Part shown: piece after piece, positions 35,055 to 44,400 of the stretch | How positions within the stretch are numbered: position 1 is the stretch's first letter | How the letters are laid out: every line of letters begins with the position of its first letter | Notes under the pieces: model-generated | Database searches by the model: none | Seen by the model: the letters and a program-made list of their open reading frames with translations, nothing else | Told to the model about the DNA's origin: nothing | Assembly: GCA_036378955.1 (NCBI GenBank) | Contig: DASUVM010000005.1 | Span: 60,576-124,575 of the forward strand | From: DASUVM01 sp036378955 | Lineage (GTDB): Bacteria > Patescibacteriota > Saccharimonadia > Saccharimonadales > Saccharimonadaceae | Length of the DNA stretch: 64,000 bases | Direction of reading: 5' to 3' | Position numbers and translations under genes: made by a program

Positions 35055-38030
35055 TTAGTTCCCTGATGTTGACCAGTGCCATGGTTCATATGGCAGATTA
35101 TAAAACCCATATTTTGCTGCGTTTGTTTGTAGCCAGTTGAATTGCGGTGAACTTATACCAACAGGGCCGCCGTTGCTAATATCTATTGCTAAACCGCGTT
35201 CATGCTCAGATTCGCCCGGGCGGGCGGTTGGCGGGCTGCAGGCATTGCTTGGCGAGCTGTAAACATCGGGACATTTATTGGCTTTGCGGGTTGCAATCTG
35301 TGCTTCATAAGAGCGGAAACCACCACCCGCCAGGGCAATATTGGCGGCTTTTGCGTCACTCACCATTTTTACGACCGCAGCTGAAACGAGTGAGGTGACA
35401 ATCGGGCCTCCTTCGTTAACCTTACATAGCCGAATCTTATAGCCGTTTTTAGGATGAGTGTATATTTGTTCTTCGGTTGAACCGGCGGCGCATGTCGTGG
35501 CTGAATAGTCGGTGTTATTTTGCAGCGACCACCCCTTGCCTTTAGTAATGGTTTGCCCTGGCTGACCGGTAAAACTGCCACTTTCTTGGGCGGTGGGTTG
35601 GTTGCGGTAAAGCTTAAATTCATCATCAAATTCGTCGGTGTATGCGGCAGTTGCCGAGATACGTACGACACGCTCGAGTGCGCACGGGTCTTCAAGGTGG
35701 TATTGTGGTGAAATTTCACCATCACGGCGGTCATAGCTGGCGTCTCTGGCGGCGGCAAATTGCTTGCAGGTTTCTTCGGTATAGGCTTCAGGCGGGGCGG
35801 TAAAGACACTGCTATTCTCGGCGTAACCATACAAAACATACCCGGCAGGGTTCTCATTTCTATACGGATAAGCACCAGCAGAAGGTGCTGCTAATTGCGA
35901 AAGGTTAGCAACAGGTGCGTGCAAAAAGCTGGCAAAATTGCTTGGCAGACGGGCAATGAGCGTATTTGCTGCCGAGCCAGTCAGCTGCGGATTAAATATT
36001 CGGGCCATGAGGCTTTGGTTGTTGAAGTCTTCTTCTTTATCACGAGCGGCGGCGTTGTTGATCTCGCCAAGTTCGCTATAGGTGAGCGCCTTGCCGGCGG
36101 CGCCCATGCCGTTGCCCTCTTGGTCGACACCATTTTTCATCATGCCGTTAAACATGCCCTTCACACCAATGCTCATGGCATCATAGGCGTCAGCATCTTC
36201 TTCGGCACCGGTAATTGGTGAGCCAAGAAAGGTACTGACAATACTTTCCATCACCTCTTCGGCCAGGCTGGCAAGGCCGGTGATTTCAAGAACCCATTCA
36301 ATTAGCCGGTTAAAGCCTACGGCGTCGAGAATACCGCCGGCAATGGCGTTAAAGAAGTCAAAAACGGCGCCAACACTATTGTTCCAGGCTGTGGCAATCG
36401 GCACTACAACGCTATCCCAAGCTGGCCAGCTGGTTATAAAGGCGGTGTGATCATAAGTAATTTTTTTGTTCTCGCAAATATACTCATATGGCTGAAGCTT
36501 CTCAATAGTGCCGTCTTCGTCGCAGTCGCGCTCAACTTCGTGGCCGGGCTTGCCTAAATCTTGCGCGAGACTTGCCTCATGCTGGGCAAGCGGGCTACGT
36601 TCGTAGTTTTCAATGAGCTCGGCGGCTACTTGGGCTGTTTCGGGGTCGAGATCACCCTCTTTCAGTTTATCAACAATTGTAGCCCACTCGGTGGCATAGC
36701 CAATGTAGGCAACTTCGTTTTTACGTTCGGCCATGGCGTTTACAGCGCCTTGATCGATCTTTTCGACAATATCCGCCAACACATCAATAATGCCAATGCC
36801 AGCTACACCGGCGGCAAGGATGCGTTTTGTTACTATTTTTCGCAGCTGCTTCGCTACTTCGTCAGAATTGCTGCTTCCATTAGCGGCTTCGTCAACTAGG
36901 TCTTCAACGTTAATATCTGAACTTTCACTCTCTATGGCCGCTTGGCCTTCTTTTGCTGCCTCACGCCCCTTTTTGTCACTTTCATTGCCAGAATCATCTT
37001 CTGGCTTGTCTGGCGGCGGGTTTTCATCCGTCTGTAGCTCTTTGCAGGTACTTGAATCGCTATTTAAGCACCCGATGAGCTTTGCCGAAAGCTTAAGCAC
37101 CCGGCCCAAAGAAACGCGTGAAAGGGTTTTTTTGAACTTTGTTCTCAGAGCTTGTTTATACTCAGTATAGCTATCGTATGTATTCTCAAGTTTCTCTGGC
37201 CCACGCCAACTTGTAATGCCATATTTACGCATGAGCATTTTACGCATGGCATAGCGTTTATAAACGTTATAGCGCTTGGTTTTACTGTTTACTTCCTCTT
37301 TCAGCCAGGCTCGCATTGCACGGGTGCCATCAATCTCTCGCGTTAATTCCTCAACAATTTCATCAAAATTTCCGCCATCACCTTCAATAACCGTTCCGTC
37401 ACTGGTGGTTACCTTCCAGCTGGTTGCTCTGCCATTGCCGGTTCGGTTACTTTCAATAGTAAGCCCGAGTTTTTCTTCAAACCTGTTTAATTGCCAGGTT
37501 TTAAAAACACTGCAGGCAATGCCACCACTTGGGCACACATAACGGTCGAATTCATTAGTGTCTTCGCCGGCGACAATCTTACCGGCAATGTAGCGGGTAA
37601 GAAGATAATTGAAACGTTTCTCGATTGGTCGTTCAACCAAGTTTGAGGCACTCTCCTTTAGGTTTTCCATAACATTTACAATCTTAAGCGGCAAAAAAAT
37701 GAAAAAGGCAGCCATGCCGAGAACTGAAGTAGCCACCAGCATAAACACCGCAAGAAGAATACGCCTGTTGCGCTTGCTCATTTTGCCTCTGCCCTTGCCT
37801 TTTTTTTGATTTTTGCCACCGAGGCGGGTGTTCCACGGCGCTTCTTCTTGGCTGGCTGCATCACGCTGGCCGTCAACCCCGGTTGGGTTGTTCTCAGCAT
37901 CACTTAGCTCATTGGCGCTATCGCTTGCGTTTTGGCCGGCCGCATTCTCTTTTAGGCGAGCTGGGTCAAGATCTTTCTCGGCTTCTTGTGCCGAGGGGTT
38001 ATATTTGTCGTTTTCTGAGTTGCTCGGCAT
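35055..38030 (-). CDS. Large membrane protein with C-terminal VanY-type carboxypeptidase domain
   Basis: A 991-residue protein. A charged cytoplasmic N-terminus (~1-90, rich in Asp/Glu/Lys) precedes one membrane helix (RRILLAVFMLVATSVLGMAAFFIF). Several further hydrophobic segments lie mid-protein (VTKRILAAGVAGIGIIDVLA; FNAIAGGILDAVGF). The last ~95 residues are a D,D-carboxypeptidase of the VanY/LAS family: ESEHERGLAIDIS gives the SxHxxGxAxD zinc site and EPWHW the second His. Numerous cysteines suggest an extracytoplasmic, disulphide-rich middle. Its place beside VirB4 and a dual hydrolase suggests a wall-trimming subunit of the secretion complex. The middle ~700 residues match no family I know. 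Confidence 0.75.
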   Translation of the reverse strand: MPSNSENDKYNPSAQEAEKDLDPARLKENAAGQNASDSANELSDAENNPTGVDGQRDAASQEEAPWNTRLGGKNQKKGKGRGKMSKRNRRILLAVFMLVATSVLGMAAFFIFLPLKIVNVMENLKESASNLVERPIEKRFNYLLTRYIAGKIVAGEDTNEFDRYVCPSGGIACSVFKTWQLNRFEEKLGLTIESNRTGNGRATSWKVTTSDGTVIEGDGGNFDEIVEELTREIDGTRAMRAWLKEEVNSKTKRYNVYKRYAMRKMLMRKYGITSWRGPEKLENTYDSYTEYKQALRTKFKKTLSRVSLGRVLKLSAKLIGCLNSDSSTCKELQTDENPPPDKPEDDSGNESDKKGREAAKEGQAAIESESSDINVEDLVDEAANGSSNSDEVAKQLRKIVTKRILAAGVAGIGIIDVLADIVEKIDQGAVNAMAERKNEVAYIGYATEWATIVDKLKEGDLDPETAQVAAELIENYERSPLAQHEASLAQDLGKPGHEVERDCDEDGTIEKLQPYEYICENKKITYDHTAFITSWPAWDSVVVPIATAWNNSVGAVFDFFNAIAGGILDAVGFNRLIEWVLEITGLASLAEEVMESIVSTFLGSPITGAEEDADAYDAMSIGVKGMFNGMMKNGVDQEGNGMGAAGKALTYSELGEINNAAARDKEEDFNNQSLMARIFNPQLTGSAANTLIARLPSNFASFLHAPVANLSQLAAPSAGAYPYRNENPAGYVLYGYAENSSVFTAPPEAYTEETCKQFAAARDASYDRRDGEISPQYHLEDPCALERVVRISATAAYTDEFDDEFKLYRNQPTAQESGSFTGQPGQTITKGKGWSLQNNTDYSATTCAAGSTEEQIYTHPKNGYKIRLCKVNEGGPIVTSLVSAAVVKMVSDAKAANIALAGGGFRSYEAQIATRKANKCPDVYSSPSNACSPPTARPGESEHERGLAIDISNGGPVGISSPQFNWLQTNAAKYGFYNLPYEPWHWSTSGN

Positions 38031-38035
38031 AATAA

Positions 38036-39949
38036 TTACCTAATGTCGCCGTATTGACCTTGGTCAACAGATGCGGTTGGTTGGTTGCGTACATCATACT
38101 GCTGCTGGGCAATTTGTTCAATCTGCTTAATTTGTTGCGGGTTGGTGGTGATAAGCGAGTGCTCAGTTTGGCTGGCAATTATTTGCATATGAACATGGCT
38201 TTGGCCGGCAAAAAATAGCCCTTGCCCAACCGGAAACTGCGCAAGGCGCTTCTTTTCTTCGTCGGTAAGTTTAAAAATTTCGGCCAAAACGTCAACCGCG
38301 CTGGTCGATTGCTTTAAGAGTATTTGCATTGAAGCGTTCGCCACAATTGCCCGGCCCATTTTACTACCCATAAAGTCTTCAACATCTTGCGTAATAGTGG
38401 TAAGGCCTAGGTAATACTTGCGGGCACGCTTGGCAAGGCTAAACAAAAAGTTAGCTGAATCATCATATTTCATCAGCTGCCAGGCCTCGTCAACCAGCAA
38501 GAGGCGCTTGCGCTGGTCGCTACGGGTTTTGTTCCAAATGTAGCTCAAGATGATATACATGGCAACCGGCCGCAGCTCGTCTTCAAGATCACGAATGTTA
38601 AACACTACCATTTGATTGTTAACATTAACGTTGCTTTGCTGGCTGAAAATCCCAGCGAACGTTCCTGAGGTGTATTTACGCAGTCGCTGTGCTAATTGCG
38701 GGCCACTGCCGCCCATATGTAATAGTGTTTCATAAAGATCGTTAATGGTTGGTGGCTGAGAATTATGCGTTAAGGGGTCACTGGTGATACCGGCGCGGGC
38801 ATAGGTGTCGATTAGTGCTTGGTCAAGGTCGGCCTCTTCAACTGGGCTCAGCGCTGGCATGTAAGAGCCACTGGCCGCCAGCTGCGCACCGCCCATCATT
38901 AAACGCAGTAACCCATGAAGTGTAATAAGGTTGGCGCGCAAGGCGTCTTCGGCGTCGTCGCTGTCGATAACGCGCGGTAGGTCAAAGGGGTTAATGCGGG
39001 TATCGCTACTCAGGCTCAAGCGAATATAGCTCCCGCCAACTGCTTCGCACAGTCGCTGATATTCATTTTCGGGGTCAACAATAATCACTTCAGCACCCAT
39101 CATCATTGAGCGCAGTGCCTCAAGTTTTACAGTGTACGACTTACCGGCACCAGACTTAGCAAACACCACCATGTTGGCATTTTCTAGGCTGAACCTATCA
39201 AAAATAACCAACCCGTTATTATGCATGTTAATGCCATAAAGAATGCCCTTTTCTTGCGTCAGATCGGCGCTGGTGAACGGAAAGCTAGTTGAAAGCGCTC
39301 CGGTGTTCATATTACGGCGAATTTGCAGCTGGTCAGTCATTTGCGGCAGTGTCGAATTTAATCCCTGCTCTTGCTGGCTAGTGGCAACTTTACTAAACAC
39401 CAGTTGCTGGCCGAGCATCGTCTCGAGCTTATGTTGTACAAATTGCAACTCATCGAGACTATCGGCATAGACAGTGAGATAAAGGCCATAGCGAAAGAAG
39501 CGTTCGGCACCAACTTGTAGCTGATCACGCAGTTCTTCAGCATCTTGAATTGCCGCCTCAAGGGCTGGGTCGCGCACCTTGCCGCGCTCGGCGTTAATTG
39601 AAATGCTGGCCTCAAGCTGCCCCACTTTTTTGCGAAGATTATTGAGTATCACCTGGCTATCAACCGGGTAAATGAACATGCTGACATCAATTACTTCATC
39701 GATATTAATGAGCGGGCTCAGCCACCCGGTATACACTTGGCGTGGGTAGCCATACACATAGAGTGTGCGGCCATATTTTGTGCCAAGCCGAAAGTGGCTC
39801 GTTTGAAACTCAATTGAACTCGGCGCAATTAAATCGCGAAGCGTGGTGATACCTTTTAGAAATTCTTGCTCAATCTCTTGCTGCTCGCGTAAGCGCTGCT
39901 CGGCGGCAATATCAACCGGGTCTTTCTTCTTTTTTTTGCTGAAGGCCAT
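38036..39949 (-). CDS. virB4: VirB4-type conjugation/secretion ATPase
   Basis: Hexameric ATPase that powers type IV secretion and pilus assembly, 637 residues. Walker A FAKSGAGKSYT is at ~263-273, followed by VIIVDPENEYQRL; Walker B is LLLVDEAWQLM and the sensor region GLTTITQDVEDFM. The N-terminal ~230 residues contain the CagE/TraC-like region. Its ATG overlaps the upstream gene's TAA by one base. There is no VirD4 coupling protein in the window, so DNA transfer cannot be claimed; DNA uptake, pilus dynamics or protein secretion are open. Confidence 0.92.
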   Translation of the reverse strand: MAFSKKKKKDPVDIAAEQRLREQQEIEQEFLKGITTLRDLIAPSSIEFQTSHFRLGTKYGRTLYVYGYPRQVYTGWLSPLINIDEVIDVSMFIYPVDSQVILNNLRKKVGQLEASISINAERGKVRDPALEAAIQDAEELRDQLQVGAERFFRYGLYLTVYADSLDELQFVQHKLETMLGQQLVFSKVATSQQEQGLNSTLPQMTDQLQIRRNMNTGALSTSFPFTSADLTQEKGILYGINMHNNGLVIFDRFSLENANMVVFAKSGAGKSYTVKLEALRSMMMGAEVIIVDPENEYQRLCEAVGGSYIRLSLSSDTRINPFDLPRVIDSDDAEDALRANLITLHGLLRLMMGGAQLAASGSYMPALSPVEEADLDQALIDTYARAGITSDPLTHNSQPPTINDLYETLLHMGGSGPQLAQRLRKYTSGTFAGIFSQQSNVNVNNQMVVFNIRDLEDELRPVAMYIILSYIWNKTRSDQRKRLLLVDEAWQLMKYDDSANFLFSLAKRARKYYLGLTTITQDVEDFMGSKMGRAIVANASMQILLKQSTSAVDVLAEIFKLTDEEKKRLAQFPVGQGLFFAGQSHVHMQIIASQTEHSLITTNPQQIKQIEQIAQQQYDVRNQPTASVDQGQYGDIR

Positions 39950-40890
39950 TACAAGTTTTCCTTTTCTAGGTGGGGTTGCGGTGCTTCGCCGGTGCCTTTG
40001 CGAACCACAATAGCCGGGGTTGGGTCAAAATTGCCTAAGGGTTCTCGCACGGCGGTGTCGGGGTTATACACATTATAATAAAGCTCGCTCAGCTGCTTGG
40101 TGTCGAGCCTGCTCGCTTGAATGCCCATCTGCATCAAGCCGTTGATAACGGTTGAAACACGGTTTTGCATTTCGTCTTTTGCCTTTTGGTAAGTCGTCTC
40201 TTCAATTCGTACCACCGATTGTTTTTGTGGTGCAAACAAATTACTGAGAAGGTTTTTGCTGGTGTTAACTGCGCTCGTTAAATCTCCGGTTGGGTAATAT
40301 GGCATCACAATAAAAAATGATTTGTCCATAATATTAATTTCGGCCGAGATTGTATCGATGAAGTTGATGTAATCGTCCATCAATACCCCAAGCAGCATGT
40401 TATCTTGGTCGCGGCGCATTTTATTAAGGCGTTCAAGGTATGGCCCAATATCAACCCGTTGTGAGCGAATTATAATTTGTATCGGAAAATAAAGTGAATT
40501 TAAAAAACTCTGATAAGCATACTCGATTGCCTCGCGCTCGCGCGAGCTCATGAGATCGAAATTAATTGAAAGACAAGCGACAACGCTGCGCATGCTGCCA
40601 TCGTTCATAATTGCCATGCCGTCGCGAATTTCGGTAATAAGCAATGCGTTTTGTGAGGTGTTGGGGTTACGCACCGGCTGGTTTTTGGCTGCTGCCTGCT
40701 TTTGCGGTTCGTTGGCTGCTTGGGTTGGTGTAAGCACGGCCTGTTGCTGCAGCGGAGAGCCCATAGGGGCAACCGCCTCAGGAACGCTGGCAAGCTGCCG
40801 TACCTGGCTTTCTTCAACTGAGCCGTTTTGCGGAGTCGGCATAACTGGCCCAGGGCCCGGTTGTTGTCCTTCTGGTGATTGAGGATTCAT
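39949..40890 (-). CDS. TraC-like secretion protein
   Basis: A 313-residue soluble protein. Residues ~1-80 are low-complexity Pro/Gln-rich. Residues ~83-270 form an alpha/beta domain (LLITEIRDGMAIMNDGSMRS, LSINFDLMSSREREAIEYAY, IIIRSQRVDIGPYLERLNKM) of the kind annotated TraC-like beside VirB4 genes in Gram-positive and CPR secretion loci. It resembles the N-terminal domain of larger VirB4/TraC proteins, so it may be an assembly partner of the ATPase with which it is coupled (TAATG). Confidence 0.72.
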   Translation of the reverse strand: MNPQSPEGQQPGPGPVMPTPQNGSVEESQVRQLASVPEAVAPMGSPLQQQAVLTPTQAANEPQKQAAAKNQPVRNPNTSQNALLITEIRDGMAIMNDGSMRSVVACLSINFDLMSSREREAIEYAYQSFLNSLYFPIQIIIRSQRVDIGPYLERLNKMRRDQDNMLLGVLMDDYINFIDTISAEINIMDKSFFIVMPYYPTGDLTSAVNTSKNLLSNLFAPQKQSVVRIEETTYQKAKDEMQNRVSTVINGLMQMGIQASRLDTKQLSELYYNVYNPDTAVREPLGNFDPTPAIVVRKGTGEAPQPHLEKENL

Positions 40891-40930
40891 TGGTATCGCT
40901 AGTCCACCCTAAAAGTTAAACGATACTCTG

Positions 40931-41863
40931 TTATCGAAGCGAAACAACAACTTCGTCATTGCTCTCTTGCAGGCGATGAGCCTCGTGTGCAATTGCTTCG
41001 ATACTAAGATCGTTATTATTTGCCAATCTCATTATATCAGGCGAGACCGGTGGTGTCATGGTTGGTTTTTGTTCTTCGGCTTGTTTTTGAGGGGCCGGCT
41101 GGTGGCCGTGAGGGTCGATAACCTGCTGATGCATGGTTGGGTAAGGGTTGTAATGCACATTTTTAAATGTGCTGTCATCGGCAGCGGTTGCAAATTGCGG
41201 TTGCATAGCGGTGTTTGTTGGCTGCGGAGCGGGTGAAAGTTGCGGCGGGGCTTGTTTGGTAGTTCGCATTTTTTCTACAGCGACGGTGCGTGATGCTTCT
41301 TTTTGTTTGGCAATCAGGCTATCGAGTGAACGAGCCAGGCTGGTGTTTTCGTCGAGCACATCTTCAACCGTTCCGGCCTCGTCGGCGACGGTTAATTTCA
41401 CTGAAGAATTTGCAGCCGTTGGCATCGTCACGCCCTTAGCGGCCCAACCGCGAGTGTCGATAATCTGGGCTAAATATGACAGCCGCGTCGCGGCTTCTTC
41501 TTCGGTGAGGTCTTTTGTGAGCTGCTGGTGTATGACATGTGGCGCATCAATAATGACTCCTGTAGTTGTACCATCAGGCTGCCACATGCGTCGTTTTGGC
41601 TTTAAATAAAAGCGCAGCAATGCCAAAACATACAGCTCCATTGGCTGATCTTTGCGAAGCGGCAGGGCAATTATGATAAAACCAAGCGCAATCAGTATAA
41701 GGGGGATGCTAAAAAACGGCACCGGCAGCGGCGCTTGCACCAGTAAAAAAGTAATAAATCCACAACCAGCCGCAATAATTAAATAAACAAACTGCCGAAA
41801 GCTAAACGGCCCAAGCAGCTTATCTTCAGCCTCAACGTCTTGTGGAACTTTATAAACTGACAA
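40931..41863 (-). CDS. PrgI-family membrane protein
   Basis: A 310-residue protein whose first ~110 residues match the PrgI family (PF12666) of type IV secretion/conjugation proteins: KVPQDVEAEDKLLGPFSFRQ followed by two membrane helices (FVYLIIAAGCGFITFLLV and VPFFSIPLILIALGFIIIAL) and YLKPKRRMW. A long hydrophilic Gln/Pro-rich tail follows. PrgI proteins sit in the membrane at the base of the channel next to VirB4. It lies in the same operon as the TraC-like and VirB4 genes. Confidence 0.85.
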   Translation of the reverse strand: MSVYKVPQDVEAEDKLLGPFSFRQFVYLIIAAGCGFITFLLVQAPLPVPFFSIPLILIALGFIIIALPLRKDQPMELYVLALLRFYLKPKRRMWQPDGTTTGVIIDAPHVIHQQLTKDLTEEEAATRLSYLAQIIDTRGWAAKGVTMPTAANSSVKLTVADEAGTVEDVLDENTSLARSLDSLIAKQKEASRTVAVEKMRTTKQAPPQLSPAPQPTNTAMQPQFATAADDSTFKNVHYNPYPTMHQQVIDPHGHQPAPQKQAEEQKPTMTPPVSPDIMRLANNNDLSIEAIAHEAHRLQESNDEVVVSLR

Positions 41864-41903
41864 TGCTTCTCCTAGCCTCTTAAAGAGGTATTCTAATTAA
41901 CTA

Positions 41904-43034
41904 TTACGGGCCTGCTGGTGTGGTCGGGGGCGACGTCGGAGGTGTTGCGCCACCCCCAGCTGGTGGAGGTGGAGGCGTATTCGCGCCAGGCCCAGTATTA
42001 ATATTACCGCCAGCCGCACCCTGCTGCTGTATTGGTTGCCCAGCGTTAGCGGGGTTAGGGTTGGCTACCCCCTGCGGCACTGCAATTGGCTGTGCTGCGC
42101 CGCCACCGCCATGCGGAACGTTTAAGACGCCAGGGCCACCGCCTGCTGGGGCGCCTGCCGGATTGATAGGGAGGGCGCCAAACTCATTTTGAAGTGCCTG
42201 AATTGCGTCAGGGGTGAAATTACCTCGTAGATTTTCATTATTCCAGGCTTCTTGATAGGCATCTTGGAGTTGTCGACGTAAACCGGGATCACCCTGGGAT
42301 TGGGCGAGGGCTGCATTAATAGTTGAGTGGTGCCATGAAGAGAGGTCGCTTGCGGAAGCGCCTTCAAATGGAGCTGGGTTACCGGGGTTAAGATCAGGGG
42401 CCCTGCCGTAAAGACGGCCAGCATTACCGGTAATAACTTCACGAAGACTTTCTTGGTCTTCAGCGTTGGCAATTGCAGGAACGGGCCTACCATTTACTAC
42501 ACCACCTTGCTGTAGCCGACGTAAGCTAGCAACACGGCCATTCTCAGCAAGCAATGTCATAGCCGCACGACGCTCTGCTGGCTCGTGACCGGTTCGAGCG
42601 ATGTTCTCTAACTCACTATCCCCGGTTCGCCCACGGCGCCGTAACTCTTCAGCAAAAATTCCTGCCTCTTCGGCTTCATGATGGCGCACGGTTCGCTCGG
42701 CTTGCCGAAGTACGGCTTGCCGTGCTTCTCGTTGGCCGGGCGTAATACCTACCCCGCCGGCAATCCTTGTACGCACTGAGTTCCCGGCAAAGTTTCGAGA
42801 TTTTCGAGCTTGCCTGGTTGCTTTGCGCGTTTCACGGCCACGGCGCCAAGCCGAATTATCGGCAACTTGCTTTCCCCACTGCCTCCCCTTATTAATAAGA
42901 CCTTTACTGGCATTGGTGATACCAATTTTATCAAGTGCCTTAAAGGTGGCAAAAGAAGCAAGGGCGGCTGCACCAATAATGCCAACCTGTGCAATAGCGG
43001 CGAATGCTTGATAAATAACTAGTTGGTCACCCAT
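41904..43034 (-). CDS. Hypothetical secretion-block protein with Pro/Gly-rich tail
   Basis: A 376-residue protein. One hydrophobic helix at the N-terminus (VIYQAFAAIAQVGIIGAAALASF) is followed by a strongly basic, helical region (RKATRQARKSRNFAGN, RQAVLRQAERTVRHHEAEEA). The C-terminal ~100 residues are low-complexity Pro/Gly/Gln (NPNPANAGQPIQQQ). It starts nine bases after the VirB6-like gene. It looks like the detached cytoplasmic tail of a VirB6/TrbL-type protein, since such tails are fused in related systems; this is inference. Confidence 0.6.
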   Translation of the reverse strand: MGDQLVIYQAFAAIAQVGIIGAAALASFATFKALDKIGITNASKGLINKGRQWGKQVADNSAWRRGRETRKATRQARKSRNFAGNSVRTRIAGGVGITPGQREARQAVLRQAERTVRHHEAEEAGIFAEELRRRGRTGDSELENIARTGHEPAERRAAMTLLAENGRVASLRRLQQGGVVNGRPVPAIANAEDQESLREVITGNAGRLYGRAPDLNPGNPAPFEGASASDLSSWHHSTINAALAQSQGDPGLRRQLQDAYQEAWNNENLRGNFTPDAIQALQNEFGALPINPAGAPAGGGPGVLNVPHGGGGAAQPIAVPQGVANPNPANAGQPIQQQGAAGGNINTGPGANTPPPPPAGGGATPPTSPPTTPAGP

Positions 43035-43043
43035 ATATAATTC

Positions 43044-44321
43044 CTATTGGTTAGCATAGCCTATGGCCAAAATTAATTGTGCGGCAATGTTACTTATGGC
43101 AATTGCACCCATCATAAACGGGTAAATCAACAGCATGGTACGCGAAAAGGTGAGGTATCTTCTTGCCATGCCTTCAGTGTTCGGCAATATCCATAATACT
43201 GCAGCCAGGGGCGAGAGCACAACCAAGAACACTACTACCACTTCACGCAAAATTGTCATTAAAAGCAACACAAGCAGGCCAATAACCACACCAATAACAA
43301 ACGGAATAAGTATGGCGGCAAGTGTGCCGGTTATGGCTAAACCCGTAAGGCCAGCAATTGCGGCAATGCCATACAGCCCCAGATCGCCCGCCTCACTGCC
43401 AAACTCGGGTGCCGACGGAATACGTACGTTGAGCAAACTCGACATACCCCTCCCGATAACGTTCGTTGCATCAATGGCAAAGGCAAAAATATAGTACGAA
43501 AGGTTAATTAACAGTGCTGCAATGATCACCCTCGGTAAAATTCTTTTAATGCTGTAGTTACTCAGCCCCATACTGGTGGCAATTGAGAAAATGGCAAACA
43601 AAAAGAAGAGCAAGAACAACACATTGGCAAAGTTACGCATATTTTGCCACACCACAAAAGCTGCCACCCGGGCCTGCAACTCCGGCGCAACGGTGTTAAG
43701 ATCGGTTGAGGTCGGAATAGTTAAAGGATCTAAAAATAAAAGCTGGTTCAACCAGTTACCGAGGCCTGTTACAATCTTGGCCGAAATAGTTAATATCGGG
43801 CAGATGATCCAGCCAAGGCTTTCGAGTTCACAGCGAGCTTCGGGCTGCTGGGTACCGCCGCCAGCGTTCGCTGCTTCAACGGTGAAGTTTTTACTAAACT
43901 GGTTCATAATTTTCTGCACACTTGCGTCGATAGTCGCTTGGCAAATATCAGAACCCTCTAAATAAGAAACCTTTACGAGGCTCCCCTTGTTGTCGCTCTT
44001 ATTAACGGCTATGTCATAATAACCCTGACAAACTTCACCATCTTGCATGCCGTTGTAAACGAGGGCATGATAATAAACTTTAGTGTCGTTTTCATCGAAC
44101 TTTTCAAAAGTGTATTTTGCTGTGCCCGGCGGTTGGGGCGGAAAAATAGATTTTGTATAACTACCACCCGAAGCTTCAATTCTGGTTTTTTCAGCGTTAA
44201 GATACCGATATTTTTCACCATCGGCATACACCGGTGTGGCAGCTGGCAAAAAAAGCGCACAAAAGAAGGACGCTACAAAAAAACCTATAAAAACCGATAA
44301 GCTTTTTTTGAGCGCTAGCAT
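43044..44321 (-). CDS. VirB6/TrbL-like polytopic channel protein
   Basis: A 425-residue protein. An N-terminal signal-like helix (FIGFFVASFFCALFLPAA) leads an outer domain with four cysteines (~35-165). From ~170 come six to seven membrane helices, including SLGWIICPILTISAKIVTGL, FLLFFLFAIFSIATSMG, IIAALLINLSYYIFAFAI and LLVLLLMTILREVVVVFLVV. This is the layout of VirB6/TrbL-like inner-membrane channel subunits. It is the first gene of the VirB4-PrgI operon. Confidence 0.72.
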   Translation of the reverse strand: MLALKKSLSVFIGFFVASFFCALFLPAATPVYADGEKYRYLNAEKTRIEASGGSYTKSIFPPQPPGTAKYTFEKFDENDTKVYYHALVYNGMQDGEVCQGYYDIAVNKSDNKGSLVKVSYLEGSDICQATIDASVQKIMNQFSKNFTVEAANAGGGTQQPEARCELESLGWIICPILTISAKIVTGLGNWLNQLLFLDPLTIPTSTDLNTVAPELQARVAAFVVWQNMRNFANVLFLLFFLFAIFSIATSMGLSNYSIKRILPRVIIAALLINLSYYIFAFAIDATNVIGRGMSSLLNVRIPSAPEFGSEAGDLGLYGIAAIAGLTGLAITGTLAAILIPFVIGVVIGLLVLLLMTILREVVVVFLVVLSPLAAVLWILPNTEGMARRYLTFSRTMLLIYPFMMGAIAISNIAAQLILAIGYANQ

Positions 44322-44400
44322 TATACTGCTAGTTTAAACCATTTGTAGCTTGATGTGAATAAGTGAGTCGAGACGTAGCGTATCGTTGGCTCAGTCTCGT

